Part shown: positions 45,826 to 58,370 of the stretch, piece by piece
How the letters are laid out: each line of letters starts with the position of its first letter
Numbering within the stretch: position 1 is the stretch's first letter
From: Dryas octopetala
Lineage: Eukaryota > Streptophyta > Magnoliopsida > Rosales > Rosaceae
DNA length: 64,000 nt
Direction of reading: 5' to 3'
Assembly (NCBI GenBank): GCA_963921425.1
Contig: OY992835.1
Location: forward strand, 17,360,001 to 17,424,000
Made by a program: the position numbers and the translations under genes
The notes under the pieces: generated by a model
The model's database searches: none
What the model was told of the DNA's origin: nothing
What the model saw: only the letters and a program-made list of their open reading frames with translations

Positions 45826-48438
45826 TAATGGGTTGAAAGAAACCTTTTAATTAGTGAAATACCAATAGAAAATGATTGGTATAAAAAAAGTTTCTTAATT
45901 TAAAGGGTGCTTAATTCATGTCGTAGTGCCCATTAAACATTTAAATAACCAACTGTCAGATAATTGGTACAAAGTTCAAGGACTTCTCTCAAATCTATAT
46001 GCCCATTAAAAATATAGTATGTGTCAATTAGTAAATAATTTATACAAAATAATTAGTGGGCATTTAATCAAATTCATGTTTACCCATTAAAATTATAAAA
46101 AATTAAGATTAAATACCAAATATCAATAATTTTTTAGTAAAGCAGCAAAACACTAATTTATTTTAGTTTAGGTACTAACCTAGAGTAAAACATTTTGGAT
46201 TAGGTCACAAATCAGTTTGTTATACAGTTGTGACTGTCGAACAGTTACAGTTGTAATTGTCGAACAGTCACAGTTGTGACTATTTAAAATTTATAAAAAA
46301 TCAAAATTTTTAAGGGTTTCATAATTTTGATTTAGGTTTGGGGGATGAAGTCCTATAACCCAAAGATTAAACATTAAAGTTTAAGCCTTGCAAATATTGA
46401 AAAAACAACAAATCAATAAAAAAGCTACGATTGTTAGACAATCACAGTTCGATATAACCATGTTTTTTAAAGTTGGTACATAAACTGAAATTTAATACCT
46501 AAAGTGAAATGACATAAATGTTTTAGTAGTTGAAATGAAAAAACATTATAATTTGGTACCTAAAGTCAATGGACCTTTAAAATTAAGAACATATGTCATT
46601 TAATAAATAAATGATACAAACTTAATTCATGGACACATTTCTTTCTTCAAATTCCAAATCTCAAATTGATACAAAATCAACTTTCTCAAATGGTACAAAA
46701 CCATCTTTTTCAATTGGTACAAAACCTTCCCTAAAAAAAATGGTACAAAACCATTCCTCAAAATTGATACAAAACCAAATCTCTCAAATCAAAATCTCAA
46801 AATGGCATGAAGCTAACAAAGTCAAATTCTTTACCGAATTACGTGTGGTTTAATTCCGTCATGAATACGTAAGCAATGTGAGCGAAATTCACACTCTAAC
46901 CGCATTCACAAAATTCTCTAAATTCTCTTAGGAATTAATTCATACAAGTTTCTTTGAATCAATTTCGCACTAAATCAAATTTGTCCAAATTCTCCAGAAA
47001 TTAGTTATACACACAAAAGTCCCATAATTAATTTCTCAAATCAAATCCAAGGGCTCTAAACCTTACCCAAATTACACAAATCATTTAAATGGTAATTCCC
47101 AAAACCATAGAACTACGTGTGGTTTGATCTTGCAATGGGTAAGTAGGCAACCTAAAATATGGGTGCAACCGCAATTGCAAATAAATTCAATTTCAATGGG
47201 TTTTTCACCTATTGGAAATCCAAACACTCACAAAGTGATCCATTGATTTCATTGCAATTGGAATTAAAGGGTATTCCCTTGAGTCAAGAGACTGTAATTA
47301 AGGAATTACAAAATAATGGGTCGTATCCAAATTAATAAAACCCTTATTCTATAAATGAATTTGAGTGAAATTATGTTGGAGAATATTATTATTTATTAAC
47401 CATTTTTGTTCAACACTATTGTAGGGAAGTTTTTCTCTTTACTCATATGGCATTGACAAGGCTACCACAAGAGCAAAACGATGTCCCCCAAAGCATACCA
47501 CATTAAAAAATTGGGCCTTTACCATGTATCAATTGATAGTTTATGGACGGTAGGGCAGATAGAAGGGCTACATTGTTATAAATTTCAAACGTTAGGGTGT
47601 AAGATATTTGAAAAAATTAAAAAGACAGGAATCAACTTGTGAATCGAGTAAAAGCTAGAGAGTGCACGTCGTAATTTGCTCTTCAATCACTAACCAAAGA
47701 GGAACTGTCATTTTGCTCTCCAGATTTCATTCATTAACCACAGAGAAAACTTTCATTGCACTTGTATCAATTTGATCCACAAATTTTTAATTTGGAAAAT
47801 TAAGGTACATGACTTTTCAATTTTACAAATTGATTAAGGTAATTTCATCAATTTGCTCGCTTTCCATCCAAAGTTTTGTTTATATAAAGTCAAATACCTA
47901 TCACAAAGGGTCTTTATTAAGGGAAATATAGCAGTCATGTACCCATTACTAATATCAATCTATTGAGCAAATTGAGGGAACTTTAATTGATAAAATTGAA
48001 AAAATCAAATACCTAATTTTTTAAAATAGAAGTATGAGAAGCAGTATAAGTATAATAGTCTAAAAGAGTTTTCTCTTTACCAAATGGTGGAATTGTGCCA
48101 ATTGGTAGATCATTAAATGCATATTTATGTGGGAGTGGTAGTGGGACTTATTTTTTCTGGTCAATGGGGAGAGACTGTAGATGACTGATGTTGGCATTTG
48201 ATTTTGAAAAGAAAAGTAAAAGAAGAGTATTGAAGCCTCCCCCCCACCCCACCCCACCCCACCGCATTATTGCAAGATTTTGGTTCACAATTTTATTTTG
48301 TTTTGTTCTTTTCTCCCTTTTTCTCTGTTTCTGGGCAGCTAGCAGTACAAGCCCAATAATTATATATGAGAAAGCTTCTTCTCTGGGGCATCATCACCAT
48401 GGTCACGCTTGAAACTTAAACAAGCACAAGCAGCAATC
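45826..48438. other. Intergenic region with small tandem motifs
   Basis: No gene is supported. The motif ACAGTTGTGACTGTCGAACAG is repeated near 46222-46285. Units with GGTACAAAACCAT/GATACAAAACCAA repeat near 46660-46770. A CCCCACCCCA run at 48240-48262 lies upstream of copy D. The 48365-48438 stretch is conserved with the leader of the intact copy near 62000-61925. Confidence 0.5.
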
Positions 48439-50627
48439 ATGTTGGTCACGAGTGAGATTACTAACTTTCTGCAATCTGGACAATGAGTTATGCAAACTTG
48501 ATGTACTTTTTTTGTTTGATATATGCATTCTGATGTTTTAAAAATTTCTTTTCCAGTTGTCAGCACTTTGATTTTCACAAACAAGAGGAAGACGATGCAA
48601 CTTTTCCCAGAAAGTGTGAGAAAGCTCTAAAACGAGTGGGAGCTTAGGGCTTTGGTTCTGATCAGCCTTGTCTTGCAAACCATCCTCATCCTGATTGGCA
48701 ACTGGAGAAAACATTCAACCAGTAACATACTCAGAATTGTTCTGTGGCTTGCATACTTGTCAGCTGACTCAGTTGCAACAGTTTCACTTGGCATACTCTC
48801 CAACAACCAAGAAGACTCTGAAGGTGATTCTGTGCACCCTAACTTTGTAATTACAGCATTTTGGGCACCCTTTCTTCTCTTGCATCTTGGGGGCCCAGAT
48901 ACTATTACTGCTTACTCCTTAGAAGACAATGAATTGTGGCTGAGGCACTTGTTTGGGCTAGTTGTCCAGGTGCTTGTAGCTTTGTATGTCTTCTTCAGAG
49001 CTTGGTCCACTAAAGTCTTGAATTTTTTGGAAATACCAATGTTCATTGTTGGGATTATAAAGTTTGGGGAGAGGACCTGGGTTCTAAGATCTGCAAGCAG
49101 TGAGCATTATAGAGAGTCTATGCTGCCTCATCCTGACCCAGGTCCCAATTATGCTAGATACATGGAAGAATACACCTCAAAGAAAGCTGAGGGGTTCAGG
49201 GTTGAACCAGGAATATTCATTGAAGCTCCCATTCCCACAGTAGGGGATCATTTCTATGTATCTGAAGTTATTGACAATACCCAAATTGTAAACAAAGCCT
49301 ACAATTTCTTCCAAACTTTCAAGCGGCTATGTCCTGATCTCATCCTCAGCTTCCATGATATAGAAAACAGCCAATCCTTCTTCCAACATAGAAGCTCTGA
49401 GGAAGCTCTCCAAGTTATTGAGTTTGAGCTTGAGCTTGGATTCATGTATGATGTGTTTAACACAAAAGCAGTCCTGTTTTATTCTCGTCTCGGTGGCATT
49501 CTTCGTTGTATCAGTGTTTCTTTCACAGTTTCTGTATTCATAGCCTTCTTGTTCATAGAGAAGCGAGCATAGAGCAGAGTGGATGTAGTTATCACATATA
49601 TATTGTTGTTAGGAGCTATCATCCTAGAAATTTATGCTGTTGTCCTACTGCTTTCCTCAGACTGGACAATGCTATGGCTGAGTAAGCACAAAAATATGGT
49701 GGTGGATCTCTTGCATAGAGCTGTTAAATCAATCCCATTGGTTAAAAACAAGAGGTGGTCTAATACCTTGGCACAATACAATCTAATAACATTTTCTCTT
49801 AAAGATAGGCCAGCCAAGTGCATTTTTATCCAGAAGGTCTTATTCATAGATAAGTCGTTAGAGAAGCATCGATACAAAGGCTCCAAGGATATTTCTGAAG
49901 AGTTGGTGAAGTTGATATTTGAGCAGTTGTCAAGGAGTGCTTCTAATTTTGAGGCTAGCAAGCGAAAAGAATTATGTGATCAAAGGGGTGCCCAGGTGCT
50001 TCAAAAGGCAGAATGTCTAGATAAACTTGGCTGGACCATTAATGGGGTTGAATTTGACCAAAGCATTCTTCTCTGGCATGTTGCTACAAGTCTCTGTTAT
50101 TATTCTGATAGAGCCTCCTACTTTGTTGCTAGCCAAAATTGTGAGCCCAGTAGGCTGTTATCCAACTACATGTTGTATCTTTTGGTCATGTGCCCCTTCA
50201 TGCTGCCAAATGGAATTGGGCAGATAAGGTTTAGAGACACATGTGCTGAAGCTGAGGAATTTTTCTTAGAAAGAAAATCCATATCAGATGCCAACAAAGC
50301 TTGCACAATGCTACTCAAAGTGAGCACTGACATCCTTCCATCTAAAGTGAAAGGAGATAGAAGCAAGTCAGTTCTATTGATGCATGCAGGCTTGCTAAAG
50401 TTTTGCAGTCTCTGGACCCAGAGAAAAAATGGGAGTTAGTGAGTCATGTGTGGGTGGAGATGCTGTCTTACGCGGCCAATCAGTGTCGATGGAGCGATCA
50501 TGCTCAGCAGCTCAGGCGAGGAGGAGAGCTGCTCACTCATGTCTGGCTTCTTATGGCACATCTTGGTTTAACTCAACAGTTTCAAATCTCTGAGGGCCAT
50601 GTAAGGGCAAAGTTGATTGTGCAATAA
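48439..50627 (+). pseudogene. DUF4220/DUF594 family pseudogene, copy D
   Basis: Closest relative of the intact minus-strand gene at 59640-61922. It keeps the same two-exon layout: a 13-nt coding exon ATGTTGGTCACGA (48439-48451), a short intron, and the main exon from 48557. Three lesions break it: TAA at 48628-48630 where the intact copy has TGG, TAG at 49570-49572, and loss of one T near 50378, which shifts frame into the C-terminal part (50403-50627, HVWVEMLSYAANQCRWSDHA). A 6-nt duplication gives FELELGF at about 49430. The leader upstream is also conserved, so this was a normal gene before decay and not a processed copy. Confidence 0.88.
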
Positions 50628-51024
50628 ACAAATGATGCACACAAGTTTTCTTTACTTCCATTATGTTAGGCCTGTTTGGTTCCTTATCCGAAAACATTTC
50701 TTAAAAACTAGAATACAATCTGAAAATTTGGATGTATCATGAGTTTTTGGAAAAAGCCGAAATTTGTTTCTGAATTTTAGAATCTAAGAAAACATTTCCA
50801 ACATATGTGGCTTCATTCAAATAATCCAAATGTTAGTATCCTCATATCCCTCTCATATGAGCTTTTGGTATTATTAACTTGTAAGCCGATTTTGTAAATA
50901 TAAGTACAATCCATGAGTTCCTATTAATTGATATCAGAGCAAGTACTTTTACCATCCAACTATGAGCCTCAAGCTACTCCCATGCATTAAACATAGGTTA
51001 GAAGATTATCAAGTTTAGGAGAGG

Positions 51025-51319
51025 CAGAGCCGGATCTGAGAGGGAGCGCGCTCGCTCAGGGCCCCCAAAATTTTAGGGTCCACTTATATATAATATAATA
51101 AAATTTAAAAGTATAAAAATATATATTACTGCAGCAAAATTTTTGCACAGAGCATACAAAATCTAAGTTTTGTTATCGGATGGTTTTAGTTCTTTTATTT
51201 GTCGTATGCATTCAATACATGAATTTTTCTTTTTTAGTATTTTTTTTGTGATATGTTAGAGAGGGCTCAATTTTTAATTTTTGCACATGCAGGGCTACAA
51301 AATCTCAAATCCGGCCCTA
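51025..51319. mobile_element. hAT MITE, 295 bp, 8-bp TSD
   Basis: The left end CAGAGCCGGATCTGAG and the right end CTCAAATCCGGCCCTA are inverted copies of the classic plant hAT end type. The 8-bp duplication AGGAGAGG lies at 51017-51024 and 51320-51327. Non-coding. Confidence 0.8.
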
Positions 51320-51465
51320 AGGAGAGGATCCAAATCCTTCGCGGACGAGACCAGTTATTTTTGGATTTTTTTTTTCTTTTGAAGATGGCATGCCAAAGGC
51401 ATTGTATTTTTCAGCTAAGTGAGCCAAGAAGAAACCTAACTTATTACTGAGCCCAACAAAGTCCT

Positions 51466-51498
51466 AAAATTTCATTTCCAGTTGTCAGCACTTTGATG
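51466..51498 (+). pseudogene. Small DUF4220 intron/exon-2 junction relic
   Basis: ATTTCATTTCCAGTTGTCAG plus CACTTTGATG matches the acceptor and first bases of the main exon of copy D (48545-48572). Only about 30 bp are preserved. Confidence 0.5.
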
Positions 51499-51738
51499 CA
51501 TAGAGGACCTGGCAGCAATCTTATGTTGGTCCTGTTACCTTAGGGTAATAGGTCATTTGTAATATTTTCAATTTCCTTCAAAATAAATTTGGGTTTGTGA
51601 TGACATTCTTTCTTAAGGAGGTTTTGAGATTTAATTGTTTTAGTGCTTTATTATTTACATTGCTAAGATGTATAAGGTTATTTGAGATTATGGATTTCAT
51701 ATTAGTAGTATTCAAGATTTGGTCATTTATTAAGGATT

Positions 51739-51788
51739 AATCTGTCGGTATGGTTGGCCAAAAAAAAAAAAAAAATCTGTCGGTATGG
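51739..51788 (+). repeat. Ultra-short A-tailed retroinsertion with 15-bp TSD
   Basis: A 20-bp insert (51754-51773, TTGGCC plus A-run) is flanked by perfect 15-bp duplications AATCTGTCGGTATGG. Confidence 0.7.
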
Positions 51789-53148
51789 GCTCTGCGCCAA
51801 CTCGATGTTTTTTCTATTGAGCATATCGACTACTTGTTTACAATTAGTTCTCCATCAATCTTTATTGTTTCATTGTAGAAAACTATTTATCAATTCTGGG
51901 CCATTTAAGATGGTGGTTTCAGAGAACTTGTGATTAATAGCTTAATTTCACTTGAGGTTGTTCTTATGATCAGTTTAAATGGATGCCAACAAATTCAATC
52001 TCATATATATTAATGCATAAATGGATGTGTTTATTTCCTCTGTATAAAAATGTGGGTTTTGTTTTTGATCCATAAAAGCACATATTTGACTATTTGAGTT
52101 GGGCTTTCCACATATTTTTCGTTCTTTTGCGACCTTTACCCAAAAAAAAAAAAAAAAGTAAAAGGCCGAAGCGGGAGAACAATCAAAGAACTAATCAAAA
52201 AAGCTGTTACTGAGAGAGGTTGGAGGACAAAGTGGTCTTACTAGTCAAAGTACTAACCCCGTTTGAAAAGGACAGATTGGTTAGGGAGGGAAGAGGGAAA
52301 ATTGAAAAGGACAATTAGACTTTTTTATGTGAATAGTAACTAAAAAATGTCGTATATGTAAGTTTTAAAGAAAGAAGGGGTTATAAAAGCAATTTGTCCC
52401 CCCAAAATGGATCATTAGGTTAAATTTCCCAAAAAAATAATCCTTTTGGTCGGGAGAAAGTGGAGTTTACTTTTGGTTGGAGAAAGTTTTCAGTTGTCTT
52501 ATAAAAATTGGTGACTTGACTTGTAGTTAGGACGGTAGTGAGCTACTAATTGCCAATAAATAAAGACTTGCACTACGTAATTGAACGAAAAGTAAACGTC
52601 GATCTACTACTAAAATATGACTTGGAATCAAAATTTATTTAAGTAAAACAACTCAAAATTCAATAAAATGTCAGAGGTCAGACATCCAATTCAAGACTAG
52701 ATCAAACTTTAATTTCATAATATATTTCCACATTATGCCACTATACTATAAGAATCAAATATTTTTTTTTCCTGATGTTTGTTAGTGGCGGAGGCTAGGT
52801 AGGTCTTGAAAAGGCGAAAATCTGGTGCTGCTTTGAGGTTTAGAGGAAGGTAAATGCTCTACACCTTGAGCTAGAAGCCCCACTAGTGAGAGAGGAAGAA
52901 GGGGGTTGGGAACTTGGGATTGAGTCCTTAGGGTTCTTGTTCCAGCTTTTTTCCTTCTTGATGTTTTAAAATTTTGTTAAAAGAGTAAATTTGGGAGAGA
53001 AATGAAATTTGGTGTGTAGAGAGAAATAAAAGGGCAAACTTACCAAGTTAATTGTGAAAAGTAGTTCCCTCGTCTTTCTCTCCCTCTATGTTAGCTACTT
53101 ACTTTATTGAACCTGGAAACGCATGGAAAACAACTGATCTGCTCATTC

Positions 53149-53216
53149 AGACCATATATATGTTACTACCTTACTGGCCAAAAAGAAAAAAAAAAAAGAA
53201 AAGACCATATATATGT
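53149..53216 (+). repeat. Longest A-tailed retroinsertion, 36 bp with 16-bp TSD
   Basis: The insert (53165-53200) reads ACTACCTTACTGGCCAAAAA and continues A-rich. It is flanked by perfect 16-bp duplications AGACCATATATATGTT. It shows what lies 5' of the GGCC core in the source RNA. Confidence 0.65.
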
Positions 53217-53461
53217 TTTTAGGTTGGGCCTCATTCAGAGTTCAGACCTAATGTCTGTCTGGCCCTTTGCTTTTAAAAGGTTAGAGACCCGATTCATATA
53301 TACCACGGGTTGAATTTGGCCATATTTTCTTGGATTCTGTTGTTTCGTGTGTCTGGGCCTTTCCTTCTGTTCTTGGCAGGATCGATTGTTCCCTTTCTTT
53401 TTATGTGGTATGCTGTGAACAAAAATTTATTATTTCTAAACGAAAAGTTTCACTTCTTGAT

Positions 53462-53727
53462 ACCCGTTTGATTCTGCTTCTTACAAGCGCTTTTAATCAG
53501 TAGTATTTTTGTTAGAAGCGCTTCTGTTTATAAGCACATATAAATTTTTATAAAAATTTTAAGTGCCTCATGCAAAAGTATTTGGAAGTGTTTCTTGAGG
53601 AAGCACTTGTTGTCTCAAAAAACCACTTAAAAGTACTTTTATAATTTATAAATACTTTTATTTATTTATGTCAAACGCAATCAAAAACGCTTTTACAAAT
53701 TCTAAAAGAAGTGACAAACGGACCCTT
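53462..53727. mobile_element. hAT-like MITE, complete copy
   Basis: The ends ACCCGTTTGATTCTGCTTCT and GTGACAAACGGACCCTT are imperfect TIRs. The body has AAGCGCTT, GCACATATAAATTTTTATAA and AGTACTTTTA phrases shared with 35353-35580 in the opposite orientation. The target duplication is not clear. Confidence 0.6.
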
Positions 53728-54329
53728 AATCACTTAAATAAGTGATAACTCTGTCAAGTTAAAATCCAAAAACAAAAAATTTTGGGTTAAATTCAATTTT
53801 ACATTGCCAAAATGGGTTTTTATCTAAATGGGTCCGGGCTGAAATTTTAAAATCCTTAGATTGGAAAACATAATTAATTGCCTCCTTAAAACTTTCCAAG
53901 TCCTGGACCCCTGGTGACAAAACACTGAGTCAAAGTCCATGCATTTATAAATGAATTTGAGTAACCTTTCCTTGGTAGATAAGCGTCCCTGTAAAGATTG
54001 AAATCATTAATAATTGCACAATTTAATGCTAACCAACAAATTCAGACATAGTTGACTACAATACCTAACGTCAATTTCAAATAATTTATGCATCAAAAAT
54101 TTAGTGAGAAATAGACAACAATTACTCAGTCATTGTAATTCTTAAAAATTAATCAAAGGTATATAATTCTTAAGCTCTGAGTCATTATTTTGAGTTTATA
54201 ATCATATTGTTTACTTACTTGATCATTGGAGAGCTTTTGATTGACACCACACCGATACCTCTTACTTTTTGAAGGGTTTTTTTTTGTGTTTGTAAAACTA
54301 CCGTTTTCTAAGTTTAGCTACTTAAAAAT

Positions 54330-54685
54330 CAGTGGCGGATCTACAGTGGGGTCAATGGGGTCACTTGACCCCATGAACTCAGAAAGGCTGGGCTTGATGA
54401 AAAATCTTGACCCCATGAATGAAGCTTGGGTCTTGGTTGCAGCCATGGCTGGCAGGGGCAAGATTGCAGAGCAGGGGCAAGAACCAGAACAGGGGAAAGA
54501 ACCAGAGCCTGTCGTCGTCGCCCGTCGCCCCCTGCTCCCTCGTCGTCGCCATCGCCCCTTGCTCCCTTGCCGTCACCCGTCGCCCCCTGCTGGCTGCTGC
54601 CTCTGCTTGCAAGTCACAAGCCTCGCTTCCGCTCCTGCTGGGTTTATCTTGCCCCCATACTAGTGGATGTCTAGATCCGCCACTG
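54330..54685. mobile_element. hAT non-autonomous element, 356 bp, 8-bp TSD
   Basis: TIRs CAGTGGCGGATCTA (left) and CTAGATCCGCCACTG (right). The perfect 8-bp duplication TTAAAAAT lies at 54322-54329 and 54686-54693. The interior has a GTCGTCGCC-rich GC block (54510-54600) that differs in composition from all flanks and may be captured sequence. The open frames inside are not genes. Confidence 0.85.
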
Positions 54686-54693
54686 TTAAAAAT

Positions 54694-57600
54694 TAGGATA
54701 AAGATAACATATATATTTCGATTAGGTCATATTCTATATTCTTTTATATGGATAAAGATAACGTGGAGACTGTGTAACAAGATACCAAACCTTTCTTTTG
54801 GGTCCATTAATTAATCATGTCCCTTCTGGTTTAAAAATGGCTATGGTGAGTTGGTGACTTTGGTTATGGACTTATCCAATTCACCCTTTGTCTTAGGTTG
54901 AAACTCGTTATGCTTGTATTGATTATATTCACGTGAATGAATTAATGTGGTGTTTGGTTTAGTTGGATGATTTCAGAAAAGCAATTTAATAATTCAGCAA
55001 CTTGGATGAGGGATTTGCAAGCTGCAGCAGATAGGAAGTGAATGGATACTAGACGAGTGTGGTGTTGTCAGCATATGGTATACGACAAAACCTCGAGAAA
55101 AACGTGTGTATGACAATCTTATCATGTCATCTTGCTAATGTCATGGTCCCATTACTCATGAAAAGCCACCGGTTAATATCTTACATTTTCAATGCATGAT
55201 ATAACTTTATTATAATTATCAATAATCAATATATGATATATGAAATGTCTCTTTCATTTTCATTAAGAAATCTCTAAGATAATTTTATTTAATGAATTCA
55301 TCATGAAACTCACTTTATATAGTATTTTAATGATTCGAATTGTTTATTTTTTAGGTCTATATTCAAAGATCATCTTTACAAAAATTAGATAAATCAGAAA
55401 CCTTTAAACTGTCAAACTTTAATCAAATAAATAGACAAATATAATATTTTCGATAAATACTTAAAATAGTGACTGTTTAATAAACAATCAAATGATTTCC
55501 GATTAATCTAATTTTTTTCAATGACGATCCTTTAAATGAAACTAAAAAAATATACGTTTATGATATTTATCAAAATATAATGTGAAGTGGATTCCACAAT
55601 AGATCCTTTAAATAAGCTTATTTAAGAGATCTCTCGATAGAAGGGCATGTGATACATGATATGTAAATTCTCAATATATAATGAAAAGTTTTAAATACTT
55701 AACTTCTACTCATGAATGATTGCTTTTACCACACTAGCAAGATAACATGGTAAGACGGTCTCACCAAGTTATTCTTGACAACTTCTTACCTTACTATTTG
55801 GCCCTTCATGCGCTCCAACATGGTGGCCAAATAAGGCATTGGGATTGTCTGCAATTTCAAAGTATAGATGTTTCATTTCGAGGATTGTTGATGTGTGGGA
55901 GCAGCTTGAGGGGGCATATTCCCTAGTGTTTGTGAGCATAGTTAAGCTTGTTGTGGTTCAAGGCCATATAGGTTATGAATTTACGATCTTTGGTAATAAG
56001 AATCCAATGGATAGAACTTGTCCTTACAAAATAGATTTTGTAGAGGAATGGTGCGTAAGAGCATATATAATATTTGTCAGGAGTGCTCATTTCTCTAATG
56101 TGAGATATTGAAATCGTAACATTTAACCACACTTCAGTCCCTAACGTTCTCGTCAGTTCACTCTATTCACACTAGCCTGGTGGTCATTTCTTTCACTCAC
56201 ATACCACCTACCACCTACCAATTCTCAAAAGCTTGGTATTATGTCCATAATACCGTTTGATCGATGAAGATAGGCAGAGAATGAATTGCCATTTGGAGCT
56301 TAATTATGCAGCAATTTATGAGGCCAGTGAAATCTTTGTCCTTCCAAGGCCTAACATTCCTTTGGCACCACTTGCTAGGCCATTCAGCAGCAATATAAGT
56401 GCACAAGAAAACAGGAACTGATTATTAAGGGTGGAGATTGACCCTGTCTTTGACCCATCTATGACTTCAACGGCTATGATGTGTTCTAGTAAATCCCTTA
56501 GCGTGGAAACTCCCATGATTCTGTTTTCTGGGAAAGTAGCACACTTGCTGTTGTCATTGATATTGGGTCTGTAGTTAACTCACAATCTTTGACAAAAAAA
56601 AAAAAAAAAAAAACTCACAATCAACCCAAAGGTATTGACCCCAAGTCGAGGGGTTCGTTTTACAAATGAAGAAATGTGACCATAATAAGCAGAGCATACC
56701 CAGAAATCCAGAAATCAAGATTTTTTTATAAATTAAAATGACTTTATTATGAATTAAAAAAAAAAATTCTTATAAATTAAAGAACTTTATTATAAATTAA
56801 AATGATTTTTTTATAAATTTTAAAACACACTCGGTCTTTATCTAAAAACTATTTTTCTAAAGAATTTAAACCTAATTATCTCTTTATTTTATTATTCACT
56901 TATCACACTGTCCATATCAAATTTAAATTGTAAAAGAAAGAAACAAAATAAAAATTCACCCCCAAATTATTGAACCCTAAGACATCAACACAACATCTCT
57001 TACCTCATTACTATTTTAGAAGAATTCTATTCAACTCATTCACTATATTATTACGATTGGGTTCACTACTATAGTGCATCTTCCCAAGCCTACAATGCAT
57101 CCATATGTTCCATCTTTCCCAAGTTTGCAAATGCTATATGATGAATAAAATACTTCAACAGCTCAACTTGCTCTGTTCCATCTTTCCGAAGCTATTACTC
57201 TTCACTCTTTATCTTCTATTAATTTAGTTTAACCAAAATATCAATTTCATTCATGTAGTTTTAATTTCAACAATTATATCTCTCTAGTTTTAGTTTTTTG
57301 CAATTTAAAGACAAATTTCAATTTTGCAAGGACATAATTGATGAAATAGAAACTATAGAGATGAAATGACAATTTTGTCAAACTATAGGGACGAAATTAA
57401 TAGTTTAGCCTTCTTAAAATCATTCAAATGAACCATACACTACCTAAATTTATTTTCGTGTGTAGTTATTTGATAACTCAGTTGAAAGAGCATTGAAATT
57501 AGTCATTTTGCACTCAAGTTTAATTCCATTCCCTCATGTCTTAAAAAAAAAAAATAAATAAAAAATAAATAAATCATTCACGTGTATCACAAAAGTTGAA

Positions 57601-58316
57601 AAGCATACCGACTGTTAGCCGACAAGGGACAAGAATATTAATGGACCCCAAAGAAATGTCACCACTCACCAATGTGTGTCTCCTAGTTCTCCACCTTATC
57701 TTTAGTCACACAAAATTATTTGTGATACTATCAAGCAAATGCAATTATGTATGCAATAATGTTAGTTGTCCCACATTTTTTTTTTCACATTTGTATCTCA
57801 CCTGATGTGGCATTATTTTATTAGAAGGGTATTTTCTTTTTCTTTTTTAGGTTTTATTTTTTAATTTGTAGTGTCCAATGTATGAATGCCATGTAAGATG
57901 GTATGAAATTGTGATATAAAAATGTGGTAAGTGTAGCATTACTGTTATGTATGTAGTTATTGATCTCCATTCCTTCTGGATTCCACTACATAGATTTTAC
58001 TTTTGTCCGCCACCTAATTCGGTATGCTGGTCTTATATAAGCCGGGAATAATTTGACATGTACTTTTGACTTATAAGGGAGGAATTAGTTATTAAAAAAA
58101 AAAAAAGGAGTACATGTCAAATTTTGATTGGCACAATAAGGAGAAATTACCCCTTACATGCCTGTCTTTCTTGCTTCAAACTCTTGAGTCTTGACTCTTC
58201 CCAAGGGACTTTGAAATTTCTGCAAGGAGATTAATTGTTTTGTGTATTGCAGAAGATTTGGTAGAAGTAAATGAACATAAAAACTGGTTTCATTTTCATA
58301 ACTCGGAAAGAATTTA
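54694..58316. other. Intergenic region
   Basis: No gene is supported. 55120-55750 contains loose inverted similarities (ATCTTGCTAATG / CATTAGCAAGAT-like) that may be an old MITE. An A-tailed insertion is at 56577-56622. ACATGTACTTTTGAC / AAAAGGAGTACATGTCAAAT near 58056-58122 form a small inverted repeat around an A-run. Confidence 0.45.
56577..56622 (+). repeat. A-tailed insertion with 11-bp TSD
   Basis: A 24-bp insert (56588-56611, TTTGAC plus a long A-run) lies between AACTCACAATC duplications at 56577-56587 and 56612-56622. The core is a variant of the family core. Confidence 0.5.
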
Positions 58317-58363
58317 ATGATGAACATAAAAACTGGTTTCATTTTCATTTTCATTTTCATAAC
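58269..58363 (+). repeat. Tandem duplication of about 50 bp
   Basis: AATGAACATAAAAACTGGTT TCATTTTCAT occurs at about 58269 and again at about 58318. In the second copy TCATTT is further expanded. It lies at the 5' end of the coiled-coil ORF and disrupts any reading frame entering from upstream. Confidence 0.8.
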
Positions 58364-58370
58364 CTATCGG

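Larger units (their letters stand above)
50628..53461. other. Intergenic region
   Basis: No gene is supported. It holds a hAT MITE (51025-51319), a 33-bp relic of a DUF4220 intron/exon junction (51466-51498), two A-tailed insertions, and a CCTGTTTGGTTCCTTATCCG start of another possible MITE near 50671. Confidence 0.5.

Noticed and set aside
54241-54663. 140-codon frame with Arg/Pro-rich end
   Set aside because: Most of it lies inside the hAT element 54330-54685 and crosses its boundary.
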